The position numbers and the translations under genes were made by a program. From Cytauxzoon felis (taxonomy: Eukaryota > Apicomplexa > Aconoidasida > Piroplasmida > Theileriidae), in the NCBI GenBank assembly GCA_020283715.1, contig JAIQCW010000193.1, positions 1 through 51,109 of the forward strand: a stretch of 51,109 nt of DNA, read 5' to 3'. Under the pieces are notes generated by a model, which saw nothing but the letters and a program-made list of their open reading frames with translations, did no database searches and was not told the DNA's origin. The first letter of the stretch is position 1, and every line of letters begins with the position of its first letter. Below, piece after piece: positions 19,202-30,300 of the stretch.

Positions 19202-20550
19202 TTATTTTTTGGTGAATATTTCATCTTCATCATCATCTAAATCATTTATGGGTGGTATTTTTTGATAATGATTGAAGAGTGGTTTTTTTTTCATAAAGAG
19301 ATACAAGAGATATAATAGGTATAGCATGATTATTATAAATGAACTTAATATTAATAATGATGTAATGATTCTGATTGTTTTTGATGTATTTTGATTGGTT
19401 GATATTAATTGATATGAATTTGATGTAGTTTTATTATTATTATCATCATCACCTGTAGTAATTATTATATTATTTTTCCTTGTAATTCTAAATTATTATT
19501 TATTTGATTGGTTATAAAGAATTTAGATAATAAAGTTGTTTTTGTTGGTGTAGGTATATTATTTATATCTTGTAATAGATTAATTAATGTAGTTTGATAT
19601 TCTATATTTAATGGTGATGTATTGGATAGATTAATAACAACCCATTGATTATTTACAAAATAATATAGGCTATAATATTTATATTGATTACAAGTAATTA
19701 TTAATGTTGGTACTATTTCAATACCTTTTTCATAATTATTATAGAAGATATAACATTCTCTTAATAAATCTAAATATAATCTAACTTGTGGACCAAGATG
19801 AAATTCTAATAATAATGTTCTTATAATTTGTCCATCATTAGATTTTATAATAAAATATGTAAATGTTAATAAGTTACCTAATTTATTAACACTTATTCTA
19901 CGTGGACTTATTGTACCTTCAGGTTTATATATTTTTGATATTAATACTTTACTTGTATCTAATATCATTAATTTACCTGATAATATATCTAATAATCTCA
20001 TGATATCATTATTATTATAACATCTTTTTATCAACGCATTATATTTCCATTCGATTAATAATTGTTTATTAACTGGTATTATATTTGGATAATATTCTAA
20101 TTTAGATTTTAATCGTTCTCTTTCTATAAATAAAGTACATACATTAGCTACATTATGTATATCATTCATTCTTATCCATAAATTATCATCATCTAATCTT
20201 TTAAACCATAATCTTGAAGTCCTCATTGAATCATCAGGATAATCTTCACAACATATTAATATTGGTCCTCTAATATTTATATCATCTTCAAAGAAGACGA
20301 AAATAAATTTAAGACCACTAGTTTCTTCAGTAATAATACCATTTTGTTCATTACCATTATAAGTAAATTTATATAACCTCTCATTATTATATGGTAATGT
20401 ATGTCTTTTTACAATATAACCTTCAAATAACACATCTGTTTCTGTAACTTCTACATCACCCATATCATTATCATCATTACATAATTTATAATATTTAGGA
20501 TCAGAACATGTACCTATAACTTGTAATTTTATCTCACAATTCATTTTCAT
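19202..20550 (-). CDS. Single-pass membrane protein, FAINT-like, split by a one-base frameshift
   Basis: The upstream part (20550-19465, 361 residues) is a beta-rich region with features that recall the piroplasm FAINT domain, such as GPILICCEDYP followed by LWFKRLDDDNLWIRM. It ends in a stop just after LELQGKII. Reading one base over from the A5 run at 19473-19477 gives a continuous tail to the stop at 19202-19204: an Asn/Thr-rich spacer, a membrane span (IITSLLILSSFIIIMLYLLY), KKK and an acidic cytoplasmic end (DLDDDEDEIF). No GT donor lies near the break, so splicing does not explain it. Either a base is missing in the sequence or the gene is broken. No signal peptide is seen at MKMNCEIK, so a first exon may be missing. 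Confidence 0.5.
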
Positions 20551-20920
20551 CTAAATAATCTACTAATACACAAATATTAATTACATAAACTTTATCAATA
20601 ACAATTTGTACTTTATATTATTATAACCCTCAATGACACCACCTATAACACTCCATCTAAATTATATAAAACATGGCATATTGTCTATATACTCCCCCAT
20701 TTAAATTAAATTATTCAATAATTTATATAATAGTATAGGGTAGATCCAAAATATAAAGAAAATATTAATATTACAAAGTAAATACCATTTATAATAACTA
20801 AATGATGTATTTTATAACATAATTCATTAGAATATTCATATAATTTATGCAATATGCAATAAATAATATACTCAATTCAATATACACCAATGTGGTGTAG
20901 ACAATTTTATAACATATACA
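20551..20920. other. AT-rich intergenic region
   Basis: Nothing coding recognised. Near 20885 it contains the imperfect palindrome ACACCAATGTGGTGT, one of several dispersed ACACCA-TGGTGT motifs. Confidence 0.4.
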
Positions 20921-21113
20921 CATGAGGTTACATCATTATCTTCACCACCTGAGATCCTATCATTGTCTTGCAGACAGCTCCTCCAATTACTTCCCCTTCC
21001 AGCTCCCGTAGATCGCTTCCAGGTATTCCACTTGAGGTTACATCCAACACGATCTTAGCACCATCTTCCATCATTCCCATGATGGATGATCCATCACTAC
21101 CTTCGCTAGGGGT
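20921..21113. repeat. Cassette copy 18, intergenic half-cassette
   Basis: Left arm with GTCT/AGAC slot and reverse AGC/GCT hairpin, followed by CCATCAT-TCCC-ATGATGG (21068-21085). It ends abruptly near 21113 without a GCCAC/GTGGC hairpin or right arm. Confidence 0.8.
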
Positions 21114-21746
21114 GTTATGACGTTAATTTTTACAATAGGATAAATGATAAAAAACACCATATAGGTAGGGTTGTAAGATGATAAACACCATTTACCCTAC
21201 TTGAAATTTTATTGATATATTATCATACATTTATAATGATACAATTTAATGATAATGTAAAGTATGTATTATAATTTATATGTATAATAATCAAATTATA
21301 AACTCATGTCTTTCAATAGCGCATTAATACACACAATACATTCCCATAACTTACCAAGCATTAATCCCATCAACAAAGGAATTTGTTAATAATTCAGTCA
21401 TAACATCAATTAAAATAGTCTACCTTCAGCTATACATAATTCTACATGTAATACATCCATGGTATAAATTAGACACCACAATTATGTGAATAAATTCAAG
21501 TAGAAAATTAGAATGCATGTTTAAACTTTATCTCTATAATTTTATAAAATAATTAAATAAAATAATATTTTATATATTTTTTACATGATTGTTTAAATTA
21601 CATCAGTTGTATCTTATATAATTTTAAAGGTCAAGTAGTAATATTGGTCTATGTAAACTTAATAAAATTTTTAATATGCAAACATCAATGATATCTGGAT
21701 ATTTAAAGCTATTTAATTATACTCTAATGTTATACATCGTCTGAAG
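21114..21746. other. AT-rich intergenic region with a small repeated block
   Basis: No gene seen. 21140-21205 has two near-copies of AACACCAT flanked by a TAGGTAGGGTTG/TACCCTA pair. 21443-21480 holds TCTACATGTAATACATCCATG followed by ATAAATTAGACACCACAAT, which recurs at 48121-48163. Confidence 0.45.
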
Positions 21747-22667
21747 ATGGTCCATGGTATTAATCAACTGGTAAAAGAGTCATCAAACAATGATTCTGTA
21801 CAAGATATTCATCGATTAAAGAAAAGGAATAGTGATGATATTTCATCAAATAACGAAGAAGATATGAAGTTAAAACAGATGTGTAATGTATTGCTATCAA
21901 TTGACTTTAATTTAACAATGGGTTGGTCAAGTATAATTGACAATAATGGTATTGATGTCAGATTAGATGTAAAAAAATACACTAATGATGGATATATTTG
22001 GTATTCCCTTAAATCTCAAACTGGGATTATATTTAAGAAATTGAAATTATCAGTTGTTACTGATCAAGATATAATTCTTAATGAAGCTACAGAGCTTTAC
22101 CTATTTCATGATGATGTTGATAGACATGGGAAATCACAACCTATCCTTATAGGAACTATGGATAAGGATGGAGTATATTCTTATTATAAGAAGGATTCAT
22201 CTGGGAAATGGACAAAAGACTCTGATTTGAATGGATTATCAGCATATAATGCTGATGGACAAAACAGTAAATTTAATGATAAAATCACTGAAATCTTGAA
22301 ATCATCTCATTCAAATCAAGAAGATAATGAATTTAAAACTAATGGTAGAAACTGTAATGAAGATGATGGAGTTGATGATACAGGCCAAAGACGCATAGAT
22401 CATCATAGCTCAGTAACAGAAATTTACAAACCATCAGGTGGATCCAGTTTCCATAGTATACCAATTACTCGTAAACCCGGAAGTGGATCAATAATCGCAA
22501 TGAGTGATGTTGATGATAAAGGAGATGATTATAAATCCAAAAACACAAATAAATTTTGGAAAGTTTTAGGTGTAATAATAACGATATTCATAATAGGAGG
22601 AGGGAGTATGTATGTGGTAGACCGTTGTAAATCATTCAAACCGGCACTCAAAAAAAATAACGCATAA
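21747..22667 (+). CDS. Single-pass membrane protein with a FAINT-like domain
   Basis: 306 residues in one exon. Residues about 45-190 form a compact region with the motifs GIDVRLDVKKYTNDGYIWYSL, FKKLKLSVVTD, ATELYLFHDD and SSGKWTKDSD, which recall the FAINT (DUF529) fold common in Theileria exported proteins; I rate this resemblance as moderate. A polar Ser/Asn/Asp linker follows, then a single membrane span near 273-293 (VLGVIITIFIIGGGSMYVV) and a short basic cytoplasmic tail. No signal peptide is visible; the sequence upstream has an ATG-led hydrophobic stretch at 21677 ending in a stop just before this ATG, which may mark a missed first exon. It is divergently placed from the other membrane protein at 19202-20550. 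Confidence 0.55.
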   Translation: MVHGINQLVKESSNNDSVQDIHRLKKRNSDDISSNNEEDMKLKQMCNVLLSIDFNLTMGWSSIIDNNGIDVRLDVKKYTNDGYIWYSLKSQTGIIFKKLKLSVVTDQDIILNEATELYLFHDDVDRHGKSQPILIGTMDKDGVYSYYKKDSSGKWTKDSDLNGLSAYNADGQNSKFNDKITEILKSSHSNQEDNEFKTNGRNCNEDDGVDDTGQRRIDHHSSVTEIYKPSGGSSFHSIPITRKPGSGSIIAMSDVDDKGDDYKSKNTNKFWKVLGVIITIFIIGGGSMYVVDRCKSFKPALKKNNA

Positions 22668-22678
22668 AAAATAACAAA

Positions 22679-22977
22679 AAATATTCGATCCAGAAGAACA
22701 AACGTCTACCTGAGGTTACAACCACCGTTGTCTTGCAGACAGCTCCTCTATTTAGTTATCCCTTCGCTTCCCTGAGATCAGCCACGGGTTCCACATGAGG
22801 TTACATCCTCATTACATTCATGTTCCTCCGGGTATAATTCCTGTTCTTCGGGGTTGAACATCCTTCGTTCTTCCGGGTTAACATTCTTTGTTCCTCCGGG
22901 TTAACATCGCCACGATCTCTGGGAGTGGCTTTACTCTTTAGAGATAGATAATTGGAAGAAGCCTCCACGGCGAGTGG
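22679..22977. repeat. Cassette copy 19, intergenic, with CCCGGAAGAAC tract
   Basis: Left arm (GTCT/AGAC slot, reverse GCT/AGC hairpin), then a reverse CCCGGAAGAAC tract at 22817-22908 with four units, then GCCAC/GTGGC, CTCTTTAGAG and CCAC/GTGG slot. It fills nearly all of the gap between the genes. Confidence 0.85.
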
Positions 22978-23061
22978 AAGACAAATATGTTATTTGATGT
23001 GGAATACTCACTACTTATTTAATAACTTTTAATATGTATAATATTTAAAATATTTATAATA

Positions 23062-25175
23062 TTATTTGATATTTAGTATTATATCGATGATATCTTCGGT
23101 TAGACCTCTGGTATTATGTCTGATGAGATATGGTCGACTACTTCTGTGATTTTCAATTAGTTCGACGAATACATTTGTGAGGAAAGTGAAAAAGAGCATA
23201 GATCCGGCATTTATGAATGTAACTATATCTATCATTGTGTTGGAATATTTCATAACATCATCTGGTATCATCATCTCATTACTATTGCCATCTTTCTTCT
23301 TTTGTTTATTGAAATAGGCTATAGCAGCATGTATAGATTTCATTGTTCTAGTTAATGTAATACCGAATCCATGAGTTGAAAAGATGATAATAGCACAAAT
23401 GATTGGTACTAGTCTTGAATATTCATGATTATTCCATGTCATTATTACAAGTGATATTAATGATCCATGAACAAATAAGAGTAAGAGGATGAATTTTATA
23501 TCTTTAGAGAATAAAAATTTGAAATGTGATTCATTATCCTTTTTATCCTTCTCATCTAACTCTTCATTTATTGTTGATCCTATAGTTCTACCATTCAAAT
23601 CGCTATATGCATATAATACAGATCCTAATAATTTCATTGGTCTTGATATATTCAAACAGAATGGTACTACACATGGATAATAGAAATAAATCGTACTATA
23701 TGATAGACTGAACATAATTATACGCCAATAGAAATGTTTCATATATGGGAATACCTTTTTAATTTGTTCCCATTTAGACAATTCCCTCTCTGTAGTCGGG
23801 CCAGACCCAGTACTTCCAGAGGATTGATCCGATAATGCATCCTTATTTTCAGGATCGCAATTAGTTTTACATTCAATATATAATACAAATGCCCATATAG
23901 CAGCAATATATGATATCACCGAGTGTGTAGAATGGCATAAGAATACAACACGTCTACATTGTAATATAGTTTCAGTACCTATAGCCTTCTCCAATATACC
24001 CTGTAATGTACCTAATACTATACGAGCTACCGATGAACCAACATATAATCCAGAAAATACCCAATATAATAAATATTTATTGGTCATATATGTCGCTGTA
24101 AAAATTAATATGAAGATGAAACAATAAATAGACGATAATTCCAACAATATATCCACCTTCATTACATTAAGAATAACACCTGAGGTCCAATAAACTCTCT
24201 TCATCCTGCCGTCAGCTCTTCCATTTACCTATCTCTAAAGAGTATAGCCACTCCCGGAGATTGTGGCGGAAGTGAAGGTAGTGAGAATGTAACCTCGAGT
24301 GGAGAACCCGTAGCTGATCTCAGGGAAGCGGAGGGATAGGTAAATAGAGAAGCCACCACGGCGAGTGGAACAGAGGATTGGACCTCAAGTGGAACCTGGA
24401 AGCGATCTACGGGAGCTGGAAGGGGAAGTAAATAGAGGCACCACGCCTAGTGGCAAGACGACCTAGGTGGAACAGCGAGTGGAAAGGAACGACATCAACT
24501 GTAACGCCTAATGGCAACATCAGAATGAAGATTTCAGATGGAATGGGAGTGAAAGAGTAGTCGATTGAGTCCAAAATTGATCATTCATAGGTGATTTAAG
24601 GTGGAAAACTGACGTTAGGAATAAAATCGAGTGGAACACTTGGTGAAAATGGAAAAAAAATAGATAATAGACCTCAAGTGGATTTTTTAGTTGAAATGAA
24701 AGTGGATTTTAGCGTGTGAGATGGACAATAGGTTGATATTAAACTTACTTGCTTGTGAGAGTATTGGTACGATGAATCCATTACAGAAGTATAGCAATAT
24801 GAAGAGTAATTTGGCTAAATTTCCGTTCAATAACAGTGCAATAATGCCATGTAACAGGTGTAGAGTAGCTATTGCAAATGCGATGATAGAAAGGTGACTT
24901 GGTTGATATGATATGAAGAATGTTGAGAGTGCGTATGCGATAGTTCTTCCTATATAATAAGCGATGGAGCATTTACTGGAGAAATTTTCACAGTTGAATA
25001 TTATAGGCGTTAATAAAGTTGTATTTAGATTTAAAGAACCGGCTAAGCCAACAAGTAACAACAAATATCTATGCCTTCTAGATCTTTCAGATTTCGCCTT
25101 TAAAAATGCATCCTCTTCAGCTACAGTCTTCTTCTTTATGATATTAGACCGTAGCCTATGCGATGTTACTCTCAT
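23062..25175 (-). CDS. Polytopic membrane protein, transporter-like (exons 25175-24749 and 24179-23062)
   Basis: 514 residues after splicing, with about ten to eleven hydrophobic segments and a polar Ser/Gly/Asp-rich loop in the middle, the layout of MFS or equilibrative nucleoside transporters. I see no decisive family motif. A basic cytoplasmic N-terminus precedes the first span (YLLLLVGLAGSLNLNTTLL). The donor is GTAAGT at 24748-24743. The only acceptor with good context and the right phase is CTCAG at 24180, which lies inside the terminal repeat of a cassette, so the element appears to provide the 3' splice site. The join reads ILSQA-S-VILNVMKV, continuing a membrane segment. The 569-nt intron holds a double cassette. 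Function not known. Confidence 0.65.
24177..24682. repeat. Cassette copy 20, double, in the transporter-like gene intron
   Basis: One full cassette (24177-24370) followed by a second right arm with AGC/GCT hairpin (24411-24427) and several decaying fragments up to ACCTCAAGTGG. Its left end overlaps the presumed splice acceptor. Confidence 0.85.
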
Positions 25176-25469
25176 TTTCTTGAGGATATGCTCATTTATA
25201 TAATACTACATTTAAATTTAACATAATTTACTACCATTTTATAATTTTAATTGAAAGTTAAACATTAAAACAAGACAAATATTATTTATTTTACATTTAA
25301 ACATTAGATTCTATAGATTTTCATATAGAAAACAGAGATTTCAGTGTATTTTTCACACTTCTATTTACACATATTTACAAACTACATAAATACTACATTA
25401 AACATACTTAATACTACATAATTCCATTCGTGTATATGGAATTTTGTAGTAGAATCAATACATTTATTA
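25176..25469. other. AT-rich region upstream of the transporter-like gene
   Basis: No gene or recognised motif seen; simple A+T-rich DNA with TACTACAT-like repeats near 25380-25425. Confidence 0.4.
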
Positions 25470-26360
25470 GAAGCCGGCTATTTTCCATAATTCATCCACC
25501 CCAATCACCCCATGGGTACCGCCTTGAACCATAATCATTAATAATCTATCTCATCCCCTTTACACATTTCCTATATTCACATCGATTTGTAATATCCAAT
25601 CGTTAATTCATCGTCCATCATAGTCATCTTCATTCCATCATTGGATATTATTATCCATTGTCTTTCGTCTTCATTGGTACCCACTAAACTTCACTCATCA
25701 ATCTCGTAGTCTACGCCATCTTCCACCCTCGTTTTCGTAAAATCCTCATTGTTATAATATTTTAATCAATGTTCCAGTGTTAGTTATCATCCTTTTGGTA
25801 GATTTCAAATTCCACTTGTCTATATCAGAGGCCATCATATTCATTACCCCAACAAATCAAAGGAACTACTATCCATCAAATATTGGAATCTAACATCTGT
25901 TCTCAATTCACATTTTAGCCTCAAGTTATATCCTAGTCACATTCCTACTCACCACCTGAAGTTACAATCCTACTCTTCATTCCACTAGGCGTGGCGCCTC
26001 CTCTATTTACCTTCCCCTTCCAGCTCCCGTAGATCGCTTCCAGGTTCCACTTGAGGTCTATTAACTATATCACGTTCTTCCGGGTTAACATTCTCTGTTC
26101 CTCCGGGTTGACACTGCCACGATCTCCGGGAGTGGCTTTACTCTTTAGAGATAGATAATTGGAAGAAGCCTCCACGGCGAGTGGAACACTAGATGTAAGC
26201 TCAGCTGTATATCCTTCCTCATGACGACCTTGAGTGTAAGTACAAGGACCAAGTCGTGCAAAAATATGTATATCCTACATACTGTAACTGAATCTAAGCT
26301 TTGCTTTATAATGTTCCCTTTGAATTTTGAATGTCTAGTTTCACCGTAACTCTGTAATTA
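25470..26360 (-). other. Coding-like fragments, possibly an unresolved multi-exon gene
   Basis: Four short open stretches on the minus strand look protein-coding but I could not join them into one model: near 26290-26365 (reading SYGETRHSKFKGNII between an AG and a GTATGT), 25860-25945 (LRTDVRFQYLMDSSSFDLLG before a GTAATG donor), 25590-25700 (TNEDERQWIIISNDG) and 25470-25580 (VQGGTHGVIGVDELWKIAGF then stop). The last two join across a possible 35-nt intron. In-frame stops remain between the second and third. It is either a small gene with tiny introns and a cassette in its first intron, or a decayed gene. I do not recognise it. Confidence 0.3.
25952..26184. repeat. Cassette copy 21
   Basis: Left slot CCACTAGGCGTGG, reverse AGC/GCT arm hairpin, a two-unit CCCGGAAGAAC tract on the reverse strand (26071-26112), GCCAC/GTGGC, CTCTTTAGAG and CCAC/GTGG. 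Decayed terminal sequence continues to about 26240. Confidence 0.85.
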
Positions 26361-26822
26361 TCTATTAAATTTAATGAATAATAGTTTTAAATAACATAAT
26401 AATGATATTACAACCTAATGATAATAATATTAATAATATTATTATAGTATACCTAGAGATATAATATGTTAGATTAATGTGTAGTGAATTCTTAGTACAA
26501 AATTACACTTTATTATATAATTTTAATATTATACATATATAAATCAAATACTATAGATTAAAGTATATGTTACACATTATTAATTACCCATAATTATTCT
26601 GTCTATATCCAGTTATAAGTAACTTTGTAAATTAAGAACACCACAATTGTGGTGCACCCCATTTTTGTAAAAATTAATGGTAGGATTATTTATAGGACTA
26701 ATCAAATAATCATGTATACTATTAAATTGGATAATTTGAGATTATATCTAACATATATGATAATAATAAAGTGATTTTACAAATTTTAAATAATGGTGAT
26801 TGATTGAGTTATGTGGTGAATA

Positions 26823-26942
26823 ATGAATATTGACATTCCTATAACCCAGATTTTACATTATGGTCCAGGTAGGACTTGGAAGAGGAAATATATCAATGAT
26901 ACTGATCAAGAAGATGAAAGTGCTAATTTGTATAAACTCTAA
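26823..26942 (+). CDS. Possible very small protein, 39 aa or an exon
   Basis: ATG-led frame with the basic motif GPGRTWKRKY and an acidic tail (DTDQEDES). Its composition looks coding and unlike the flanking AT-rich DNA, and a GTAGGA after GPG could be a donor. I do not recognise it; it could be a short gene, a first exon or chance. The region 26365-26822 around it shows nothing else apart from an ACACCACAATTGTGGTG palindrome at 26639-26655. Confidence 0.25.
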   Translation: MNIDIPITQILHYGPGRTWKRKYINDTDQEDESANLYKL

Positions 26943-27016
26943 TATTTAGTATAGTTATATACCATACCATACATTATACTTATCCTCAGACATGAAGTGA
27001 AATCACTATCTTCCTT

Positions 27017-27313
27017 CCACCTGAGGTCCAATCTACCTCACCTTGTCTTGCAGACAGCTTCCTTATTTACCTCTCCCTTCGCTTCCCTGAGATCAGCTGC
27101 GGGTTCCACTCGAGGTCTAGTACTACACTTCATTCCACTTGAGGTTACATTCAACACATCCTTAGCATCATCTTCCATCATTCCCATGATGGATGATCCA
27201 TCACTATCCTCCTCTTCACCACGATCTCCGGGAGTGGCTATACTCTTTAGAGGGAGGTAATTGGAAGAAGCCTCCACGGCAGTGGGAAAAGAGTTGGATT
27301 GGACCTCGGTGGA
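27017..27313. repeat. Cassette copy 22, directly downstream of PRP8
   Basis: Full copy 12 bp from the PRP8 stop codon, with the CCATCAT-TCCC-ATGATGG palindrome (27175-27192), reverse GCT/AGC hairpin, GCCAC/GTGGC and a CTCTTTAGAG hairpin. The 3' untranslated region of PRP8 must read through it. Confidence 0.85.
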
Positions 27314-27324
27314 TTCGAGTATAT

Positions 27325-30300
27325 TTAGATTGGTGTTTCTAGATCGAAGTTTTGTTCATTGGTGGTATTGAATTGTAAAAAGTGTATGGGTCTATGAATG
27401 GGGTCATAGAATGTTTTGGGTACATCGATATGTAATTGGTATTGTAGGTGTGATGAGTGTTTAGCACCCATGAAGTTATAATTCCAGATATTATCATTGG
27501 GTACAAGGAAATATCCATTATATGTATCGGATATGAGTATTTGTATATCTGAAAGTAGATTTTTAGTATTAATATTATCATCTTTGGGTAGATTTAATGT
27601 ATTTAATTTATATCCAGATATAGATACAGAGCCAGGTGTAAATGTACAAGTACATAATAATAAATCTTCATTATTATAATTTTTTATTATCCTAGTATGT
27701 AATTCCAATGCCTGTAATGATATCATACCATCATTAGGCCTAGTAAATAACCAACCAATAGGAACCAAACTCTCCAATGATTCATGCCTAGGTATCATCC
27801 TAGGTAACTCAACACTCTTATAATTACCAACCTGCGGTACCAATACCATACATAATACCCTATATATATCATCATCTACTTCTCCATATGTTGTTCCACT
27901 TGAGGTCTTTCCACTCGCCGTGGAGGCCTCTCTATTTAGCTCCCCTTCCAGCTCCCGTAGATCGCTTCCAGGTTTTCCACTTCCACTTGAGGTTATATCT
28001 ACTACACCTTCTTCACCGCCACGATCTCCGGGAGTGGCTATACTCTTTAGAGATAGGTAATTAGGAGAGCTGACGGCAGGATGGACCTCAGGTGGAGAGG
28101 CGCCACGCCCAGTGGAAGTGGTAGGACCTCGAGTGGAGGGCAATCCATAAAGATATACGGCGATTTGAGTTCTAAGATCGGCGATATTGATGAGTGTTTT
28201 GAGTAGATTTTGTGGTAATATAATGGTGGTATCGGCATTAACATTGGTGACGTATAGATGTTTGAATCTAAGATGTAGTGTACTAGAAGATATGAATCTA
28301 TTTCTCCAATCGGTTTTTGAAGAGAATACTTTTTGTTCATGTGGTGATTGTGTAGTAACAATAATTTCATCACCATGTACATTAACAGTTTTAGTGGTAA
28401 CAATTTTATTAGCTTCATTTAATTGTTGTTCAATTTCTTGTTTTTGTAGATCAGGTGGTATAACATCCATACCAAGTATAATATCTCTAATTTCAGTTTG
28501 TGTTAATGATGTAACATTAATACCATTCCTTTTAGCATAATCATTTAATATAATATCTTTTAATGATACTTCACAATTAATCCATTCATTATCAGTAAGA
28601 TTAGGCCATATATGATGTGATAATGTAATTGTAGTTTTATTAGGTTTAAGTATAATTTTACTACGTTCACAATTAACATGTAATGAACGTAATATAAGAA
28701 TTAATCTAGAAAATGCTGTATAACTACTTATATTTTTTAACCAATCATCATATAAATTAAATAATATCATACCAGGTTGTGTAGCTTTTAATATTAAATC
28801 ACCAAATTTTTCTAATTTCATAATAGATTGAAATGGTAATTGTAATTCACTACCTTTAATAACAATATTAGGAAAATCCAATAAATGTACTTCTAATGGA
28901 TCTAACATACCTCTTCTAGTAACTATAATTTGTTTAGGTTGTTCTTCAACTGGTAATGATCTAATTAATGATGCAACTTCTTCAGCTGTTTTCCATTTAG
29001 CTAATTGTGATAAACGTTTTTGTCCAGCCCATACTGATGTATGTATAATTTTTAAAAATAATTGTCCTGTCTTTGGATTAAATATAAATATAGCACCATT
29101 TACTGGTTTTGTTGTTAAATTACCTTCAAATGTTTTATGTATAGTTACTCTATATACATTTGTATCATCTACAAACCATATTGTCTGTGAACCAAATAAT
29201 TCACCAAAATTTTGTGAATTTAAATAAGGTTCTGTTGGTTCTGATGAATATAATTGTAAACCTTTCCTTATCCTCTCTCTTAATACAAATAATGCAGGAT
29301 TCGCTTTCATTATCTTATTCATACCCCTTAATAATAAATCTTTTATACCTGGAAACCAATAACCATAACCACTATGTAAATTATATGCCAAATCTACACC
29401 CAATAAACAACCCGTAGGACATGGATATATCGACATACTATCCGTAGTATAATCCAAAAATTTCGCCCTACAATAACGCTCTATATCATGACTGTCATAA
29501 TCACCCCAACGTAATTGAACATCTATCCAATACTTTGATGAAGTTATCAATCCACTCGAAGTCCTGTCTCTATCATTCGTCGTCCTTCCGTCAGCTCCAC
29601 CACTTGAGGTCCTGCCGTCAGCTCTTCTATTTACTTCCCCTTCCAGCTCCCGTAGATCGCTTCCAGGTTTTCCACTTGAGGTTACATCCTTACTACCTCT
29701 ACCATCGCCACGATCTCCGGGAGTGGCATCACCCTTTTGGGATAGGTAATTGGAAGAGCCACCACGGCGAGTGGGATCAATGGTTGTAACCTCGGTGGAG
29801 GCATCAGTAAGTAATGAGGGTTTGAATAGATTCCATTTATAATTTGAGAGTAGTAGTATATCTGCGCAAGACGAGTTCATTTTATATGATTTTCTGGGGT
29901 GGATAGTTTCTTTTTGTACGGTATCGATATTGAGTGTATCTAATTCTTGATCTAATATTTGGCATATATCCATAACGATAGATTCATGTATTTTTTGCCA
30001 TAGATGTGCACGGAACATTTGTATGAGTGATATTTTAAGTGTAGGTATTTTACCATGCATAAATATACCAGTAAGATCTAATTGTACTTGGAAACCAACA
30101 TATACATTAGCTCTATTAATAGTAGGACTCCACCATAATGTAAATCTTCTATTAGGTATTTGATTTAAACCAGATCTTTGTGCATTAGTTAATTTTCTAT
30201 ATTTCATACTTTCTTCAAAACCACTAGATTTTTCCCAAAATAAACCTTCCCATGTATTAAAATATGTACCTTTAAATAATGTATGTTCTAATATACCTTC

